Assembly: GCF_020595095.1 (NCBI RefSeq)
Contig: NZ_JAJDOP010000001.1
Coordinates: 806,001 to 870,000, forward strand
Reading direction: 5' to 3'
From: Microvirga rosea
Lineage (GTDB): Bacteria > Pseudomonadota > Alphaproteobacteria > Rhizobiales > Beijerinckiaceae
Length of the DNA: 64,000 nucleotides
A program made the translations under genes and the position numbers. The number at the start of each line of letters is the position of its first letter. Within the stretch, counting starts at the first letter, position 1. Below, in pieces: positions 35,495 to 47,185 of this stretch. The notes under the pieces were generated by a model. It saw only the letters and a program-made list of their open reading frames with translations, was not told where the DNA came from and made no database searches.

Positions 35495-37228
35495 ATGACC
35501 CGCAGGACAATCGGGGAGCTGCGCAGCCAGCGCTGGTACGCGTCCGACGACATGCGTGGCTTTGCCCACCGCCAGCGGACCCAGCAGATGGGGATGCGAC
35601 GCGAGGAGTTCCTGAAAAAACCCGTCGTCGCCATCATCAACACCTGGAGCGACCTGAGCCCGTGTCATTCGCACCTCCGGGACCGCGCCGAGGCCGTCAA
35701 GCGTGGCGTATGGCAGGCCGGGGGCTATCCGGTGGAGCTTCCAGCCCTGTCGGTCGGCGAGGTGATGGTGAAGCCGACGACGATGCTCTACCGCAACTTC
35801 CTTGCGATGGAGACGGAGGAGCTCCTTCGGTCCCATCCCATCGACGGGGTGGTTCTGCTCGGTGGCTGCGACAAGTCTACGCCGGGTCTCCTGATGGGCG
35901 CCATCAGCATGGACCTTCCGGCCATCTACTGCCCCGCAGGGCCGATGTCGAACGGCCAATGGCGAGGCCAGAAGACAGGCGCCGGGACCCATACCAAGAA
36001 ATATTGGGACGAGCTGCGCGCCGGGAATATCACGCAAGCCGACTGGGTAGACCTCGAAAGCCGAATGACCCGCTCCATCGGCACCTGCAATACGATGGGC
36101 ACCGCCTCCACGATGACCTCGATCGTCGATGCGATGGGACTCACCTTGCCGGGAGCGTCCTCCATCCCCGCAGCCGATAGCGGCCACCCGCGCATGGCGT
36201 CCGCCTGCGGGGAGCGGATCGTCGAGATGATCTGGGATGATCTGACACTGTCGAAAGTTCTGGACAGGCGAAGCTTCCAGAACGGACTGGTGGCCTACAT
36301 GGCGCTTGGCGGCTCCACCAATGCGGCGGTCCATCTTATTGCCATGGCCCGGCGAGCCGGGGTTTATCTCACCCTCGACGAAATGTCGGACATGGCCGGA
36401 AAAGTGCCGGTCTGCGCCAACCTCTTTCCATCGGGCGAGTACTTGATGGAGGACTTCTATTTCGCAGGCGGCCTGCCGGCCCTTCTCAAGAAACTTGAGG
36501 CTTACCTGGCACTCGATGCGGCGACCGTGAGCGGTCGCACGCTAGGCGAGAGCCTTGTCGATGCGCCCTGCTGGAACGACGATGTGATCCGCGGCCCGGA
36601 TAATCCGGTCGTGCCCCTGTCGCGAGGAAAGACGCTGGCGGTTCTCCGGGGCAATCTCGCGCCGAACGGCGCCGTGATGAAGTCATCGGCGGCCAATCCG
36701 AAATTTCTCAAGCATGTCGGCCCTGCAATCGTTTTCGACAGCCCGGCGGAGATGAACCGGCAGATCGACGATCCGTCCCTGGATATTACCGAAGACAGTG
36801 TCATCGTCCTGCGCAATGCAGGCCCGGTGGGAGCACCGGGCATGCCTGAGTGGGGCAATCTGCCAATTCCCAAGAAGCTGCTGAAGCAAGGCGTGCGCGA
36901 CATGGTCCGCATCTGCGACGGGCGCATGAGCGGGACCCATTACGGCACCTGCATCCTGCATGTGGCCCCGGAAGCCGCCGTGGGAGGGCCTCTGGGCCTG
37001 CTCAAGACCGGTGATCTCGTGGAACTCGATGTCGAAGCAGGCCGGCTCGACATGCGCGTCGACGCCGACGAGCTCGAGCGCCGCCGTGCCGCCTGGAAGC
37101 CGACGGCCCCGGTTTACGGCCGCTCTTTCGCCGCACTTTATCAGCGCCATGTCTCCCAGGCCGATCAAGGATGCGACTTCGATTTTCTGAGCACCCCTGG
37201 CCCTGTGGTGGAACCAGCAATCTTCTGA
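35495..37228 (+). CDS. IlvD/Edd-family dehydratase (candidate sulfogluconate dehydratase)
   Basis: A 577-residue Fe-S dehydratase of the IlvD/Edd family, sugar-acid subgroup (arabinonate/xylonate-type). Three Cys that would hold a [2Fe-2S] cluster are visible: Cys57 in SDLSPCHSH, Cys125 in GGCDKSTPG and Cys198 in IGTCNTMGTAS. The C-terminal ICDGRMSGTHYGT is also typical. On sequence alone it could act on arabinonate or xylonate. In this operon the expected reaction is 6-deoxy-6-sulfogluconate to 2-keto-3,6-dideoxy-6-sulfogluconate (KDSG). GGAG precedes the ATG, and the stop is 7 bases before the aldolase. Confidence 0.88.
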   Translation: MTRRTIGELRSQRWYASDDMRGFAHRQRTQQMGMRREEFLKKPVVAIINTWSDLSPCHSHLRDRAEAVKRGVWQAGGYPVELPALSVGEVMVKPTTMLYRNFLAMETEELLRSHPIDGVVLLGGCDKSTPGLLMGAISMDLPAIYCPAGPMSNGQWRGQKTGAGTHTKKYWDELRAGNITQADWVDLESRMTRSIGTCNTMGTASTMTSIVDAMGLTLPGASSIPAADSGHPRMASACGERIVEMIWDDLTLSKVLDRRSFQNGLVAYMALGGSTNAAVHLIAMARRAGVYLTLDEMSDMAGKVPVCANLFPSGEYLMEDFYFAGGLPALLKKLEAYLALDAATVSGRTLGESLVDAPCWNDDVIRGPDNPVVPLSRGKTLAVLRGNLAPNGAVMKSSAANPKFLKHVGPAIVFDSPAEMNRQIDDPSLDITEDSVIVLRNAGPVGAPGMPEWGNLPIPKKLLKQGVRDMVRICDGRMSGTHYGTCILHVAPEAAVGGPLGLLKTGDLVELDVEAGRLDMRVDADELERRRAAWKPTAPVYGRSFAALYQRHVSQADQGCDFDFLSTPGPVVEPAIF

Positions 37229-37235
37229 GGACGAC

Positions 37236-38042
37236 ATGATCGACATTGAAAATCGCTTCAAGCGCTGGCTGAAAGGCGCAGGTCCGCGTCCACCCTATGG
37301 GACATGGCTGATGGCGGCAGCGCCCGCGACTGCGGAGGCTCTCGGCTATACGGGCTTTGATTTTCTGGTCGTCGATATGGAGCACGTTCCTATCGAGGTC
37401 TCGGATCTCGCGCAGATTCTGCGGGCCATTGGCTGCACGCCTGCCGACGCGGTGGTGCGTCTCGCCTGGAATGATCAGGTTCTCGTCAAGCGCGTGCTCG
37501 ATGCGGGTGCGCAAACGATCATGGTGCCGTTCGTGCAGAATGTCGACGAAGCGAGACAAGCCGTTTCTTTCGCCAAGTACCCTCCGACCGGAGTACGCGG
37601 CGTAGCGGCCGTTCATCGCGCCTCACGTTTCGGGCGGGCCACGGATTACCTGAAGCGGGCAAACGACGAAGTCGCCGTCATTGTCCAGCTCGAAACCCCG
37701 GAGGCTATCGAGCGGCTGCCGGAAATCGCATCTGTTGAAGGAGTTGACGCGCTCTTCGTCGGCCCTGGTGATCTGTCCGCTGCCATGGGACATATCGGCA
37801 ACATTGCTCACCCTGAGGTCCAGGCGCTGATCGAAAAGGCGGCTCAAGACGCTCATGCGGCCGGTAAGCCTGTGGGTATCGTGGGGCCCAACCCCGACAT
37901 GGTGCGCCGCTTCGTCGGCTATGGCTATGACTTTGCGGCCGTCGCGTCGGACATCGCCATGATGACCGGACGTGCGTCCGAATGGCTTGGCGCTTTGCGG
38001 GAAGAACCGGTACAAACCACGGCTCCTGCGGCAGCGTATTGA
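37236..38042 (+). CDS. HpcH/HpaI-family class II aldolase (candidate KDSG aldolase)
   Basis: A 268-residue metal-dependent aldolase. Metal ligands Glu153 in QLETPEA and Asp179 in GPGDLSAAMG, catalytic-site His50 in DMEHVP and Arg75 in VVRLAWND are all present. HpaI-type aldolases cleave 2-keto-3-deoxy acids to pyruvate and an aldehyde. Here the expected products are pyruvate and 3-sulfolactaldehyde from KDSG. It is translated from an ATG with GAGG upstream and lies 50 bases before the lactonase. Confidence 0.88.
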   Translation: MIDIENRFKRWLKGAGPRPPYGTWLMAAAPATAEALGYTGFDFLVVDMEHVPIEVSDLAQILRAIGCTPADAVVRLAWNDQVLVKRVLDAGAQTIMVPFVQNVDEARQAVSFAKYPPTGVRGVAAVHRASRFGRATDYLKRANDEVAVIVQLETPEAIERLPEIASVEGVDALFVGPGDLSAAMGHIGNIAHPEVQALIEKAAQDAHAAGKPVGIVGPNPDMVRRFVGYGYDFAAVASDIAMMTGRASEWLGALREEPVQTTAPAAAY

Positions 38043-38091
38043 CGTTGGCGACAGGCTGTTCGCAAACGGTGAAATTCAGCAAGGCCATAGC

Positions 38092-39752
<1,661 letters not shown>

Positions 39753-39761
39753 GATATCGTC

Positions 39762-41774
39762 ATGATCGCATTGCATAGTGATGGTTTCGATCTTGTCGTT
39801 GGCGATAAGGTCATCATCCGGCATCGCTCGGAGGATCCATGCCTCTTCGTCGGGCGCGGCGATGCCAGAATGGACATGTACCGGGGCAATTTCGACATCG
39901 AAGATTATGTGGTCGAGCGCGTGGCCTTACGGCATGTTCAGGTCACGGAAATGGACGAGACGCGGAGCCTTGCCTTCGCGCCCGAGCCTGGGCAGCCGGC
40001 GCGGATCGTCATCACGATCTCAGGCAAGGGCGAGGATCTCGTCGCATCCTTCAAGAGCGCGGATCCCGGCATCAATCGCATCTGGTTGCGGATCGCAGCC
40101 GGTCCGGACGAACACATGTGGGGCGGCGGCGAGCAGATGTCGTATTTCGACATGCGCGGCCGCCGGTTTCCCTTGTGGACCTCGGAACCAGGGGTCGGGC
40201 GCGACAAAAACTCGGAGATCACCTTCAAGGCCGACGCGACCGGGAAGGCCGGGGGCGATTATTGGAACACCAACTATCCGCAACCGACCTATCTGTCGTC
40301 CCGGCGCTATGCTCTCCATGTGGAAACGACGGCCTATTCCGCCTTCGACTTCCGGCACCAGGATTTCCATGAGATCGAAATCTGGGCGGTGCCGGATCGG
40401 ATCGAGTTGACGGCACGCTCGACTTTCATGGCTCTCGTGGAGGCGATGGCCGAACGCTTCGGCCGCCAGCCGCCCTTGCCAGAATGGGTCTATGGGGGCG
40501 CGATCATCGGCTTGAAGGACGGCGCACGCTCGTTCGATCGCCTGGAGACGATCCTTCAGGCCGGCGCGAAGGTGTCGGGTCTCTGGTGCGAGGACTGGGT
40601 CGGACTGCGCCATACATCGTTTGGGGCACGCCTGTTCTGGGACTGGCAAGCCAACGAGGACCGCTATCCGAGCCTGCGCCAGCGAATTGCCGAGTATGAG
40701 GATCGCGGTATCCGGTTTCTCGGGTATGTGAATCCTTATCTGGCCGTCGACGGACCGCTCTTCCCCGAAGCGGATGCCGCCGGGTACTTCGCCAAGGATG
40801 CGAGCGGCGGCACGGCCCTCGTGGATTTCGGCGAGTTCGATTGCGGCGTGGTCGACTTTACGAATCCTGACGCGGCGGCATGGTTCGCCGAACGGGTCAT
40901 CGGGCGCAACATGATCGATTATGGTCTTTCAGGCTGGATGGCCGATTTCGGCGAGTATCTCCCCATCGACGTGCACCTTGCGAACGGCGTCGACGCCACG
41001 CTCATGCACAATGCCTGGCCGACCCTTTGGGCGGAGGTCAATGCGCGGGCCGTGGCGAGTCGAAACAAGACAGGAGAGATCCTGTTCTTCATGCGCGCCG
41101 GATATACGGGCGTCCAGAAGCACTGTCCGCTCCTGTGGGCGGGCGATCAATCGGTTGATTTCACGCGGCATGATGGCCTCGTGACGGTTATCTCCGGCGC
41201 TCTCTCGTCAGGCCTTCTCGGCAACGCCTATCATCACTCCGATATCGGCGGATACACCAGTCTTTTCGGCAACGTGCGCACCGCCGAGCTCATCATGCGC
41301 TGGGCGGAGATGGCCGCTTTTACGCCGGTCATGCGGACGCATGAAGGCAACCGCCCACGGGACAATCTTCAGATCGACCAGGATCCCGAAGTGCTGGCCC
41401 ATTTCGCCAGGATGACGCGGATCTACGTTCACCTCGTGCCCTATCTCAAGTCTCTCGTGTCGGAGGCGAGCGAGCGCGGTCTCCCGGCGCAGCGCCCCCT
41501 GTTTCTCCACTTCGAGGACGACTTGCGCACCTATGCCCTTCAGGAGTCCTATCTTTACGGCGCCGACCTGCTCGTGGCGCCGGTCTGGCAGGCCGGACTA
41601 TCCTCGTGGACGACCTATCTGCCGAAAGGCGCCGAGTGGGTCCACGTGTGGTCGGGTCAATCCTTTCCCGGGGGGGCGGAGGCAACCGTTGCGGCCCCAT
41701 TTGGAGAACCGCCCGTCTTTTATCGGTCCGGCTCGCCGTTCGCCGCTCTCTTTGCGGACCTGAGGAGCCTTTAG
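39762..41774 (+). CDS. GH31 sulfoquinovosidase
   Basis: A 670-residue GH31 glycoside hydrolase without a signal peptide, so cytoplasmic. Nucleophile Asp395 lies in WMADFGEY and acid/base Asp462 in WAGDQSVDF, 67 residues apart as in E. coli YihQ (405 and 472). The sulfonate-recognition residues known as QQRWY in YihQ and KERWY in the Agrobacterium enzyme are here Lys252, Glu277, Arg290, Trp293 and Tyr498. Their spacing (25, 13, 3 and 205) equals that of the Agrobacterium enzyme as I recall it (245, 270, 283, 286, 491). An ordinary alpha-glucosidase or alpha-xylosidase would not keep all five. It should release sulfoquinovose from its glycosides such as sulfoquinovosyl glycerol. Confidence 0.93.
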   Translation: MIALHSDGFDLVVGDKVIIRHRSEDPCLFVGRGDARMDMYRGNFDIEDYVVERVALRHVQVTEMDETRSLAFAPEPGQPARIVITISGKGEDLVASFKSADPGINRIWLRIAAGPDEHMWGGGEQMSYFDMRGRRFPLWTSEPGVGRDKNSEITFKADATGKAGGDYWNTNYPQPTYLSSRRYALHVETTAYSAFDFRHQDFHEIEIWAVPDRIELTARSTFMALVEAMAERFGRQPPLPEWVYGGAIIGLKDGARSFDRLETILQAGAKVSGLWCEDWVGLRHTSFGARLFWDWQANEDRYPSLRQRIAEYEDRGIRFLGYVNPYLAVDGPLFPEADAAGYFAKDASGGTALVDFGEFDCGVVDFTNPDAAAWFAERVIGRNMIDYGLSGWMADFGEYLPIDVHLANGVDATLMHNAWPTLWAEVNARAVASRNKTGEILFFMRAGYTGVQKHCPLLWAGDQSVDFTRHDGLVTVISGALSSGLLGNAYHHSDIGGYTSLFGNVRTAELIMRWAEMAAFTPVMRTHEGNRPRDNLQIDQDPEVLAHFARMTRIYVHLVPYLKSLVSEASERGLPAQRPLFLHFEDDLRTYALQESYLYGADLLVAPVWQAGLSSWTTYLPKGAEWVHVWSGQSFPGGAEATVAAPFGEPPVFYRSGSPFAALFADLRSL

Positions 41775-41777
41775 GGC

Positions 41778-42548
41778 ATGTCTTTCTCGGCACTCATCGG
41801 TTTTCTGATGCTGACGGGTGCAGCAGCCTATGCCCAAACGCTGACAGGTTTCGCGTTCGGCTTGATCACCATGGGCGGGATCGGCCTGACGGGCCTGCTC
41901 TCCCTGCCGGACGCGGCCATGATCGTGAGCGTCCTGACGCTCGTCAACGCCACGCAGATGCTCATCAAGGGATGGCGCGAGGTTGCTTGGCGCGAGTTCA
42001 GGCTGGTCATGCTTTCGAGCATTCCTTTCCTGTTCGTCGGCTATGCGCTGCTGGAATGGCTCGCAGGCACGAGGGCAGACTGGCTTCGATTGATCCTTGG
42101 CGTCGTGATCATTATCTCCAGCCTTCAACTTGCCAGAAAGCCGGAGCCTTTGCCCCAGCGTTCCGGCAACGCCTCTTTCTTGTTCTTCGGCGGCATCGCC
42201 GGATTGATGGGAGGGTTGTTTTCGACGGCCGGTCCGCCCCTGGTCTATCATTTCTACCGTCAGCCGATGCCTCTGCTGAAGATCCGCGAGACTCTTGTGA
42301 CGGTATTCGCCCTGAATGCCGTGTTCCGGATTGGCCTTGTGGGGCTTTCGGGAGGTTTGCCGACCGGCTCGGCCTGGTCCGGACTTCTGGCCATTCCCGT
42401 GGTCATGGGGGCCACCCATGCGGCACGCAACTGGCCGCCGCCGCTCTCACCCACTAGGATGCGGCAGATCGTTTTCGTTCTTCTGTTTCTCTCCGGCGTG
42501 TCGCTCGGCGCGCCTGCCGTCCTCCATCTGATCGGAGCTTCCCGATGA
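41778..42548 (+). CDS. TauE/SafE-family membrane exporter (candidate sulfolactate exporter)
   Basis: A 256-residue integral membrane protein with about eight hydrophobic segments and the TauE/SafE-type repeats (TGFAFGLITMGGIGLTG in the first half, FFGGIAGLMGGLFSTAGPPLVYHFY in the second). Family members move sulfite, sulfoacetate or other organosulfonates. Its position between the sulfoquinovosidase and the sulfolactaldehyde dehydrogenase suggests export of sulfolactate, the end product of sulfo-ED. It overlaps the next gene by 4 bases (ATGA). Confidence 0.87.
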   Translation: MSFSALIGFLMLTGAAAYAQTLTGFAFGLITMGGIGLTGLLSLPDAAMIVSVLTLVNATQMLIKGWREVAWREFRLVMLSSIPFLFVGYALLEWLAGTRADWLRLILGVVIIISSLQLARKPEPLPQRSGNASFLFFGGIAGLMGGLFSTAGPPLVYHFYRQPMPLLKIRETLVTVFALNAVFRIGLVGLSGGLPTGSAWSGLLAIPVVMGATHAARNWPPPLSPTRMRQIVFVLLFLSGVSLGAPAVLHLIGASR

Positions 42549-44032
42549 CTGCTCACCATAAGCCTGCCGCCCGCCGTGTCCTGGATCTCAAGGACCCTGC
42601 GCTTCTGACAGATCGCGCCTATGTGGCGGGAGAATGGGTCGCCGCCTCGAACGGAAAATCGATTCCGGTAACCGATCCGTTCGATGGCGCTGTGATTGGC
42701 GACGTTCCGGATCTCGGACCGGACGCGGTGCGTGCGGCGATCGATAAGGCTCATGCCGTTCAGAAGGAATGGGCGGCGCGCCCTGCGAAAGAACGCGCCT
42801 CCGTGCTCAAGCGCTGGTACGAGCTCATCGTCGCCAACGCAGACGATCTCGCACTGATCCTGACCTCGGAGCAGGGCAAGCCGCTCTCCGAGGCGAAAGG
42901 CGAAATCCTGTCGAACGCAGCCTACCTGGAATGGTTTGCCGAGGAAGCCAAGCGCATCTATGGCGATGTCATTCCTGCCTCTCGACCTGATCAGCGGATC
43001 GTTGTTCTCAAGCAGCCGGTCGGTGTCTGCGCTGCGATCACGCCCTGGAACTTCCCGAATGGCATGATCACGCGCAAGGTCGGCCCAGCCCTTGCGGCCG
43101 GTTGCACGATGGTGCTGAAGCCCGCAGCCCAGACACCCTTGTCGGCTTTCGCACTGGCCGTTCTGGCGGAGCGCGCCGGCGTTCCGAAAGGAGCCTTTTC
43201 GGTCGTAACCGGCGAGGCGGAGCCCATCGGGCTGGAGTTTTGCCATAATCCGAAGATCGCAAAGATCACCTTCACGGGATCAACGAAGGTCGGGCGCTGG
43301 CTCATGAAGGAGGCGGCGGACGGGATTAAGCGCCTGTCGCTGGAGCTGGGCGGCAACGCTCCTTTCATCGTGTTCGACGATGCGGATCTCGATGCGGCCG
43401 TTGAAGGAGCCATGATTTCGAAGTTCCGCAATGCCGGCCAGACCTGCGTATGCGCCAACCGGATCTACGTGCAGGCGGGCGTCGTTGAGGCATTTACGCA
43501 GAAATTGAGCGAGAAGGTGAAGGACCTGAAGCTCGGCCGCGGCACGGAGACAGGCGTCGTCATGGGGCCGCTCATCGATGATCGGGCCGTTGCGAAAATG
43601 GAGGAACATGTCGCCGATGCCCTGAGCAACGGCGGCACCCTCGTGGCCGGGGGCAAGCGCTCGAGTCTCGGCAGCACCTTCTTCGAGCCGACAGTCATCA
43701 CGGGGGTGACGCAGGCGATGAAGGTTGCAAAGGAGGAAACCTTCGCACCCCTGGCGCCGATCATCTCCTTCCGGGATGAGGCGGACGTGATCGCGATGGC
43801 CAATGATACCGAGTTCGGTCTGGCCTCCTATTTCTATGCCAAGGACATGGCTCGCGTATGGCGCGTTGCCGAAGCCCTCGAGAGCGGCATGGTCGGGGTG
43901 AATACCGGGCTGATTGCCAACGAGGCCGCACCCTTCGGGGGCGTCAAACAATCGGGCCTCGGCCGTGAGGGCTCGAAATACGGCATCGAGGGCTTCCTCG
44001 AGATGAAATACGTCTGCCTCTCCGGGATGTGA
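42545..44032 (+). CDS. Aldehyde dehydrogenase, GabD-like (candidate sulfolactaldehyde dehydrogenase)
   Basis: A 495-residue NAD(P)-dependent aldehyde dehydrogenase closest in pattern to succinate-semialdehyde dehydrogenase. Catalytic Cys301 (GQTCVCANRIYV), general base Glu267 (LELGGNAP) and Asn169 (PWNFP) are in place. In characterised sulfo-ED clusters a GabD-like enzyme oxidises 3-sulfolactaldehyde to sulfolactate. It is the last gene of the operon and is followed by a strong terminator. Confidence 0.9.
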   Translation: MTAHHKPAARRVLDLKDPALLTDRAYVAGEWVAASNGKSIPVTDPFDGAVIGDVPDLGPDAVRAAIDKAHAVQKEWAARPAKERASVLKRWYELIVANADDLALILTSEQGKPLSEAKGEILSNAAYLEWFAEEAKRIYGDVIPASRPDQRIVVLKQPVGVCAAITPWNFPNGMITRKVGPALAAGCTMVLKPAAQTPLSAFALAVLAERAGVPKGAFSVVTGEAEPIGLEFCHNPKIAKITFTGSTKVGRWLMKEAADGIKRLSLELGGNAPFIVFDDADLDAAVEGAMISKFRNAGQTCVCANRIYVQAGVVEAFTQKLSEKVKDLKLGRGTETGVVMGPLIDDRAVAKMEEHVADALSNGGTLVAGGKRSSLGSTFFEPTVITGVTQAMKVAKEETFAPLAPIISFRDEADVIAMANDTEFGLASYFYAKDMARVWRVAEALESGMVGVNTGLIANEAAPFGGVKQSGLGREGSKYGIEGFLEMKYVCLSGM

Positions 44033-44076
44033 CCTCAAAGATGCCTGACCTTAGGTCAGATTCGCATTGAGGCGGA

Positions 44077-44116
44077 ACGGCTGTCACGCGATTCGTGTGG
44101 CAGCCGTCTTGTTTTT
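44077..44116 (+). terminator. Rho-independent terminator of the sulfo-ED operon
   Basis: A 14-base-pair stem (44077-44090 with 44094-44107, two G-T wobbles) with an ATT loop is followed by CTTGTTTTT. It lies 45 bases past the aldehyde dehydrogenase stop. Confidence 0.85.
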
Positions 44117-44339
44117 GGCCAGGATCGGGACTGTTCCCCAACGTCATCAACGGTGCTTGTCCAAAAAGGACAGGGCGGAAGAAATCCAGGCATTTCATGG
44201 GTTTTCCTGGCCATTAGGGGGCGCGGAGGCCAGGGCGGAGCGTGACGTCGTCAGAACCTAACCCTCTTTTTACCTGTCGGATCCACATTGCGCATCAAGA
44301 CCCATCACGGGCTGCCAGCCCTTTGAACCCCCAGATCAG
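44117..44339. other. Non-coding gap before the FtsK-like gene
   Basis: The gene-free stretch from 44033 to 44339 holds the terminator above and then about 220 bases with no recognisable gene. In the frame of the downstream FtsK-like gene a TAA stop occurs at about 44260, so the gene cannot start further left. A promoter for it is expected here but I cannot place one. Confidence 0.6.
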
Positions 44340-46994
44340 ATGCGCCCAACCCACTCTGCCACACCTGCAAAATCTGCACTCCAACAGGCCCAGGACACCG
44401 AGACCCCTTCGTCTCAGGCCGGAGCGGCTCCTGCTCGTGCCGGACACAACCAGGTCCGCCCGTCTTCTGCGCGCCCGGAAGCGGCAAAGCCTTCGGATGG
44501 CCCGAAGCCTGCCTCCCAGGCCGGCGCTGCAAAGGGGGCTGTCTCGACCGCCGACCATCCCGCGTGGTGGCAGGCTTTCGTCGTGGCCGGTGCAACCTGC
44601 ACCCGAACCCCGGACAAGTTTCTGCGGGACCGGACTGGCCGGTCGGAAAGCGGGGGGCGTTCTCAAGTTTCGTCCAAGACCGGAGCGCATGAGAGCCGGG
44701 CCGTGTCTGTCAAGAATGGTCTCACGCGACAAGATCCACGTGAGCCGCGTCAACTGCCTCATGAGCCGGTCGTGTCCGGAGCACGGCCTGCGGTCCGCCA
44801 ACAGCTGGCGACCCTGCTGGCGACCTATCCGTCTCGCTCCGACGCCCTCCCCGGTGGAGCAGAAACCGGCGCGATCTCGTCGGTTGAGATCTCCGTCGAG
44901 GCGCAACCGCCTGTTCTCGATCAGGGCGATTCCGTTCCTGCGATGGAGGACCGCCAGGATCCTCCGGAGGACGCCGGCGATCGTCCCGTCATGCTTCAAC
45001 CGGAAATACCGGCGGACGTGGAAGAGCAGGTTCTTCTTGTCGTGCCTCAGGTGAGCTTTTCCCGGTGGCACTTCAGCTATTACAATGTCGAGACGGTCTT
45101 GTTCGGCGCTTCCTCGGCGCCTCTCGACGCCGCCATGCCTGAAGCGGTCTATGAGGAGGCTTCGATACCTCTGGTAGAGGAGGTTGCCGCGAGACCTGAT
45201 GTTTCCCGCGAAGAGGATCTCGATGCCGGTTACTTGTCCCTTTACATGGACGAGTTGCTCCCGGCACCGCAATATGTGGCGGCTCCGAAGGAGGAGTCCC
45301 AAGGGCATCTCGAGGTTCCGGGTCCCGTCGTAACCGAGCAACCGCCGGTCGAGGCGGAGCCGGCTCCGCTTCCCGCGCCCGTCCTGTCGGTTCTTCCGGC
45401 TGTGCGCGATCAAGCTCCGGCTGCTGCGGTTGCAACAGCGTCCGAGGTGCTGCTTCCTGCCATCGCCAAGGGCGGCTATGAGCTGCCCGATCTCGAATTC
45501 CTCGCATTGCCGCCGGAACGTCAGGAGCCGGTGATGGCGGAGGACATTCTGGAGGAAACGGCGGGACGGCTTGAAAAAATCATCCGGGATTTCGGCGTCA
45601 AGGGCGAAGTGATCCATGTGCACCCAGGCCCCGTCGTGACCCTTTACGAGCTGGAGCCCGCGCCGGGGACGAAGTCATCCCGCGTCATGGCCCTCTCCGA
45701 CGATATCGCCCGCTCCATGAGCGCGACCTCGGCGCGTGTGGCTGTTATTCCGGGCCGCAACGCCATCGGCATCGAGCTGCCCAATCAGGCGCGCGAGACC
45801 GTCTTCCTGCGCGAGCTCCTGGCGAGCGAAAATTTCGCGGTCTCGCCGCACAAGCTTCCCCTGTGCCTCGGCAAGACGATCGGCGGCGAACCGGTAATCG
45901 CGGATCTGGCGCGCATGCCGCACCTCCTGGTCGCCGGCACCACCGGCTCGGGCAAGTCGGTCGCCATCAACACCATGATCCTCTCGCTGCTTTACCGGTT
46001 CAAGCCGGAAGAATGCCGGCTGATCATGGTCGATCCGAAGATGCTCGAACTGTCCGTCTATGACGGCATTCCTCACCTGCTGACGCCGGTGGTGACAGAT
46101 CCCAAGAAGGCGATCATCGCTTTGCGGTGGGCGGTTCGGGAGATGGAGGACCGGTACAAGAAGATGTCGAAGCTGGGGGTGCGCAACATCGACGGCTTCA
46201 ATGCCCGCGTGTCGGAAGCCAAGGCCAAGGGTGAGGTGATCACCCGCACGGTCCAGACCGGCTTTGACCGCGAAACCGGCCAGGCGGTGTACGAGGACGA
46301 GGTGATGGACCTCGAGCCGCTGCCGTACATCGTGGTGATCGTCGACGAGATGGCCGACCTGATGATGGTGGCCGGCAAGGAGATCGAGGGGGCGATCCAG
46401 CGCCTGGCGCAGATGGCGCGGGCGGCGGGCATTCACGTGATCCTGGCGACCCAGCGTCCGTCGGTGGATGTGATCACCGGCACGATCAAGGCGAACTTCC
46501 CGACGCGGATTTCGTTTCAGGTGACGTCGAAGATCGACAGCCGGACGATTTTGGGCGAGATGGGGGCGGAGCAGCTTCTGGGTCAGGGCGACATGCTGTA
46601 CATGGCCGGCGGTGGTCGGATCACCCGCGTGCACGGACCGTTCTGCTCCGACGAGGAGGTCGAGAAGGTCGTCGCCCACCTCAAGCGCCAGGGGCAGCCA
46701 GTCTATCTCGAAGCCGTCACGGCCGATGACGAACCGGAATCCGAGGCCGAAGACAGTTTCCTTCCCGAGGAGGAGGAGCTCAGTCTTGGTTCGGGGGACC
46801 TCTATGACCAAGCCGTGTCCATTGTGCTGAGGCACAAGAAGGCGTCGACCTCGTATATCCAGCGGCGTCTGCAGATCGGCTACAACCGGGCGGCCTCGCT
46901 GATGGAGCGGATGGAGAAGGAAGGCATCGTCGGCCCCGCCAACCATGCCGGTAAACGCGAAATCCTCATGGAAAGCCCAGATTTCCATGAGTGA
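44340..46994 (+). CDS. ftsK: FtsK/SpoIIIE-type DNA translocase lacking the membrane domain
   Basis: An 884-residue DNA translocase. About 400 N-terminal residues are a Pro/Ala/Glu-rich low-complexity linker with no transmembrane segment. The motor follows: an alpha domain (about 400-490, [29 protein letters not shown]), Walker A GTTGSGKS at 533-540, Walker [13 protein letters not shown], and a C-terminal gamma winged helix (about 815-880, [23 protein letters not shown]) that reads KOPS-type sequences in FtsK. Canonical FtsK starts with four membrane helices that place it at the septum; here an in-frame stop just upstream rules out an extension. It may be a second, soluble FtsK paralogue or rely on partners for localisation. 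The downstream neighbour is a tRNA gene. Confidence 0.88.
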   Translation: MRPTHSATPAKSALQQAQDTETPSSQAGAAPARAGHNQVRPSSARPEAAKPSDGPKPASQAGAAKGAVSTADHPAWWQAFVVAGATCTRTPDKFLRDRTGRSESGGRSQVSSKTGAHESRAVSVKNGLTRQDPREPRQLPHEPVVSGARPAVRQQLATLLATYPSRSDALPGGAETGAISSVEISVEAQPPVLDQGDSVPAMEDRQDPPEDAGDRPVMLQPEIPADVEEQVLLVVPQVSFSRWHFSYYNVETVLFGASSAPLDAAMPEAVYEEASIPLVEEVAARPDVSREEDLDAGYLSLYMDELLPAPQYVAAPKEESQGHLEVPGPVVTEQPPVEAEPAPLPAPVLSVLPAVRDQAPAAAVATASEVLLPAIAKGGYELPDLEFLALPPERQEPVMAEDILEETAGRLEKIIRDFGVKGEVIHVHPGPVVTLYELEPAPGTKSSRVMALSDDIARSMSATSARVAVIPGRNAIGIELPNQARETVFLRELLASENFAVSPHKLPLCLGKTIGGEPVIADLARMPHLLVAGTTGSGKSVAINTMILSLLYRFKPEECRLIMVDPKMLELSVYDGIPHLLTPVVTDPKKAIIALRWAVREMEDRYKKMSKLGVRNIDGFNARVSEAKAKGEVITRTVQTGFDRETGQAVYEDEVMDLEPLPYIVVIVDEMADLMMVAGKEIEGAIQRLAQMARAAGIHVILATQRPSVDVITGTIKANFPTRISFQVTSKIDSRTILGEMGAEQLLGQGDMLYMAGGGRITRVHGPFCSDEEVEKVVAHLKRQGQPVYLEAVTADDEPESEAEDSFLPEEEELSLGSGDLYDQAVSIVLRHKKASTSYIQRRLQIGYNRAASLMERMEKEGIVGPANHAGKREILMESPDFHE

Positions 46995-47028
46995 CGTTCC
47001 GGTCTCCATCCGGTGAAATGACTGATTC

Positions 47029-47060
47029 GAAAAAGCCCCGCCATTCGGCGGGGCTTTTTC
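47029..47060. terminator. Bidirectional-looking terminator after the FtsK-like gene
   Basis: GAAAAAGCCCCGCC (47029-47042) pairs perfectly with 47047-47060 around ATTC, ending in CTTTTTC. A-run and T-run flank the GC stem, so it can work in both directions, ending the FtsK-like message and possibly the tRNA-Ser transcript from the right. Confidence 0.85.
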
Positions 47061-47185
47061 CATAGACAGGAAGGCGCGGCGCACAAGCCGCTTCAGCGCG
47101 GTTCGGATCCGGAAACTCAGGATGCGCACGCCGAGGCTGCGCTCGCAGCTTCAGACGAAATCAGGATAGGGAATTCAGGAAAATT

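Noticed and set aside
35495..37228. Calling the dehydratase an L-arabinonate or xylonate dehydratase
   Set aside because: The sequence subgroup allows it, but the sulfoquinovosidase, lactonase, exporter and dehydrogenase in the same operon make sulfogluconate the better substrate.
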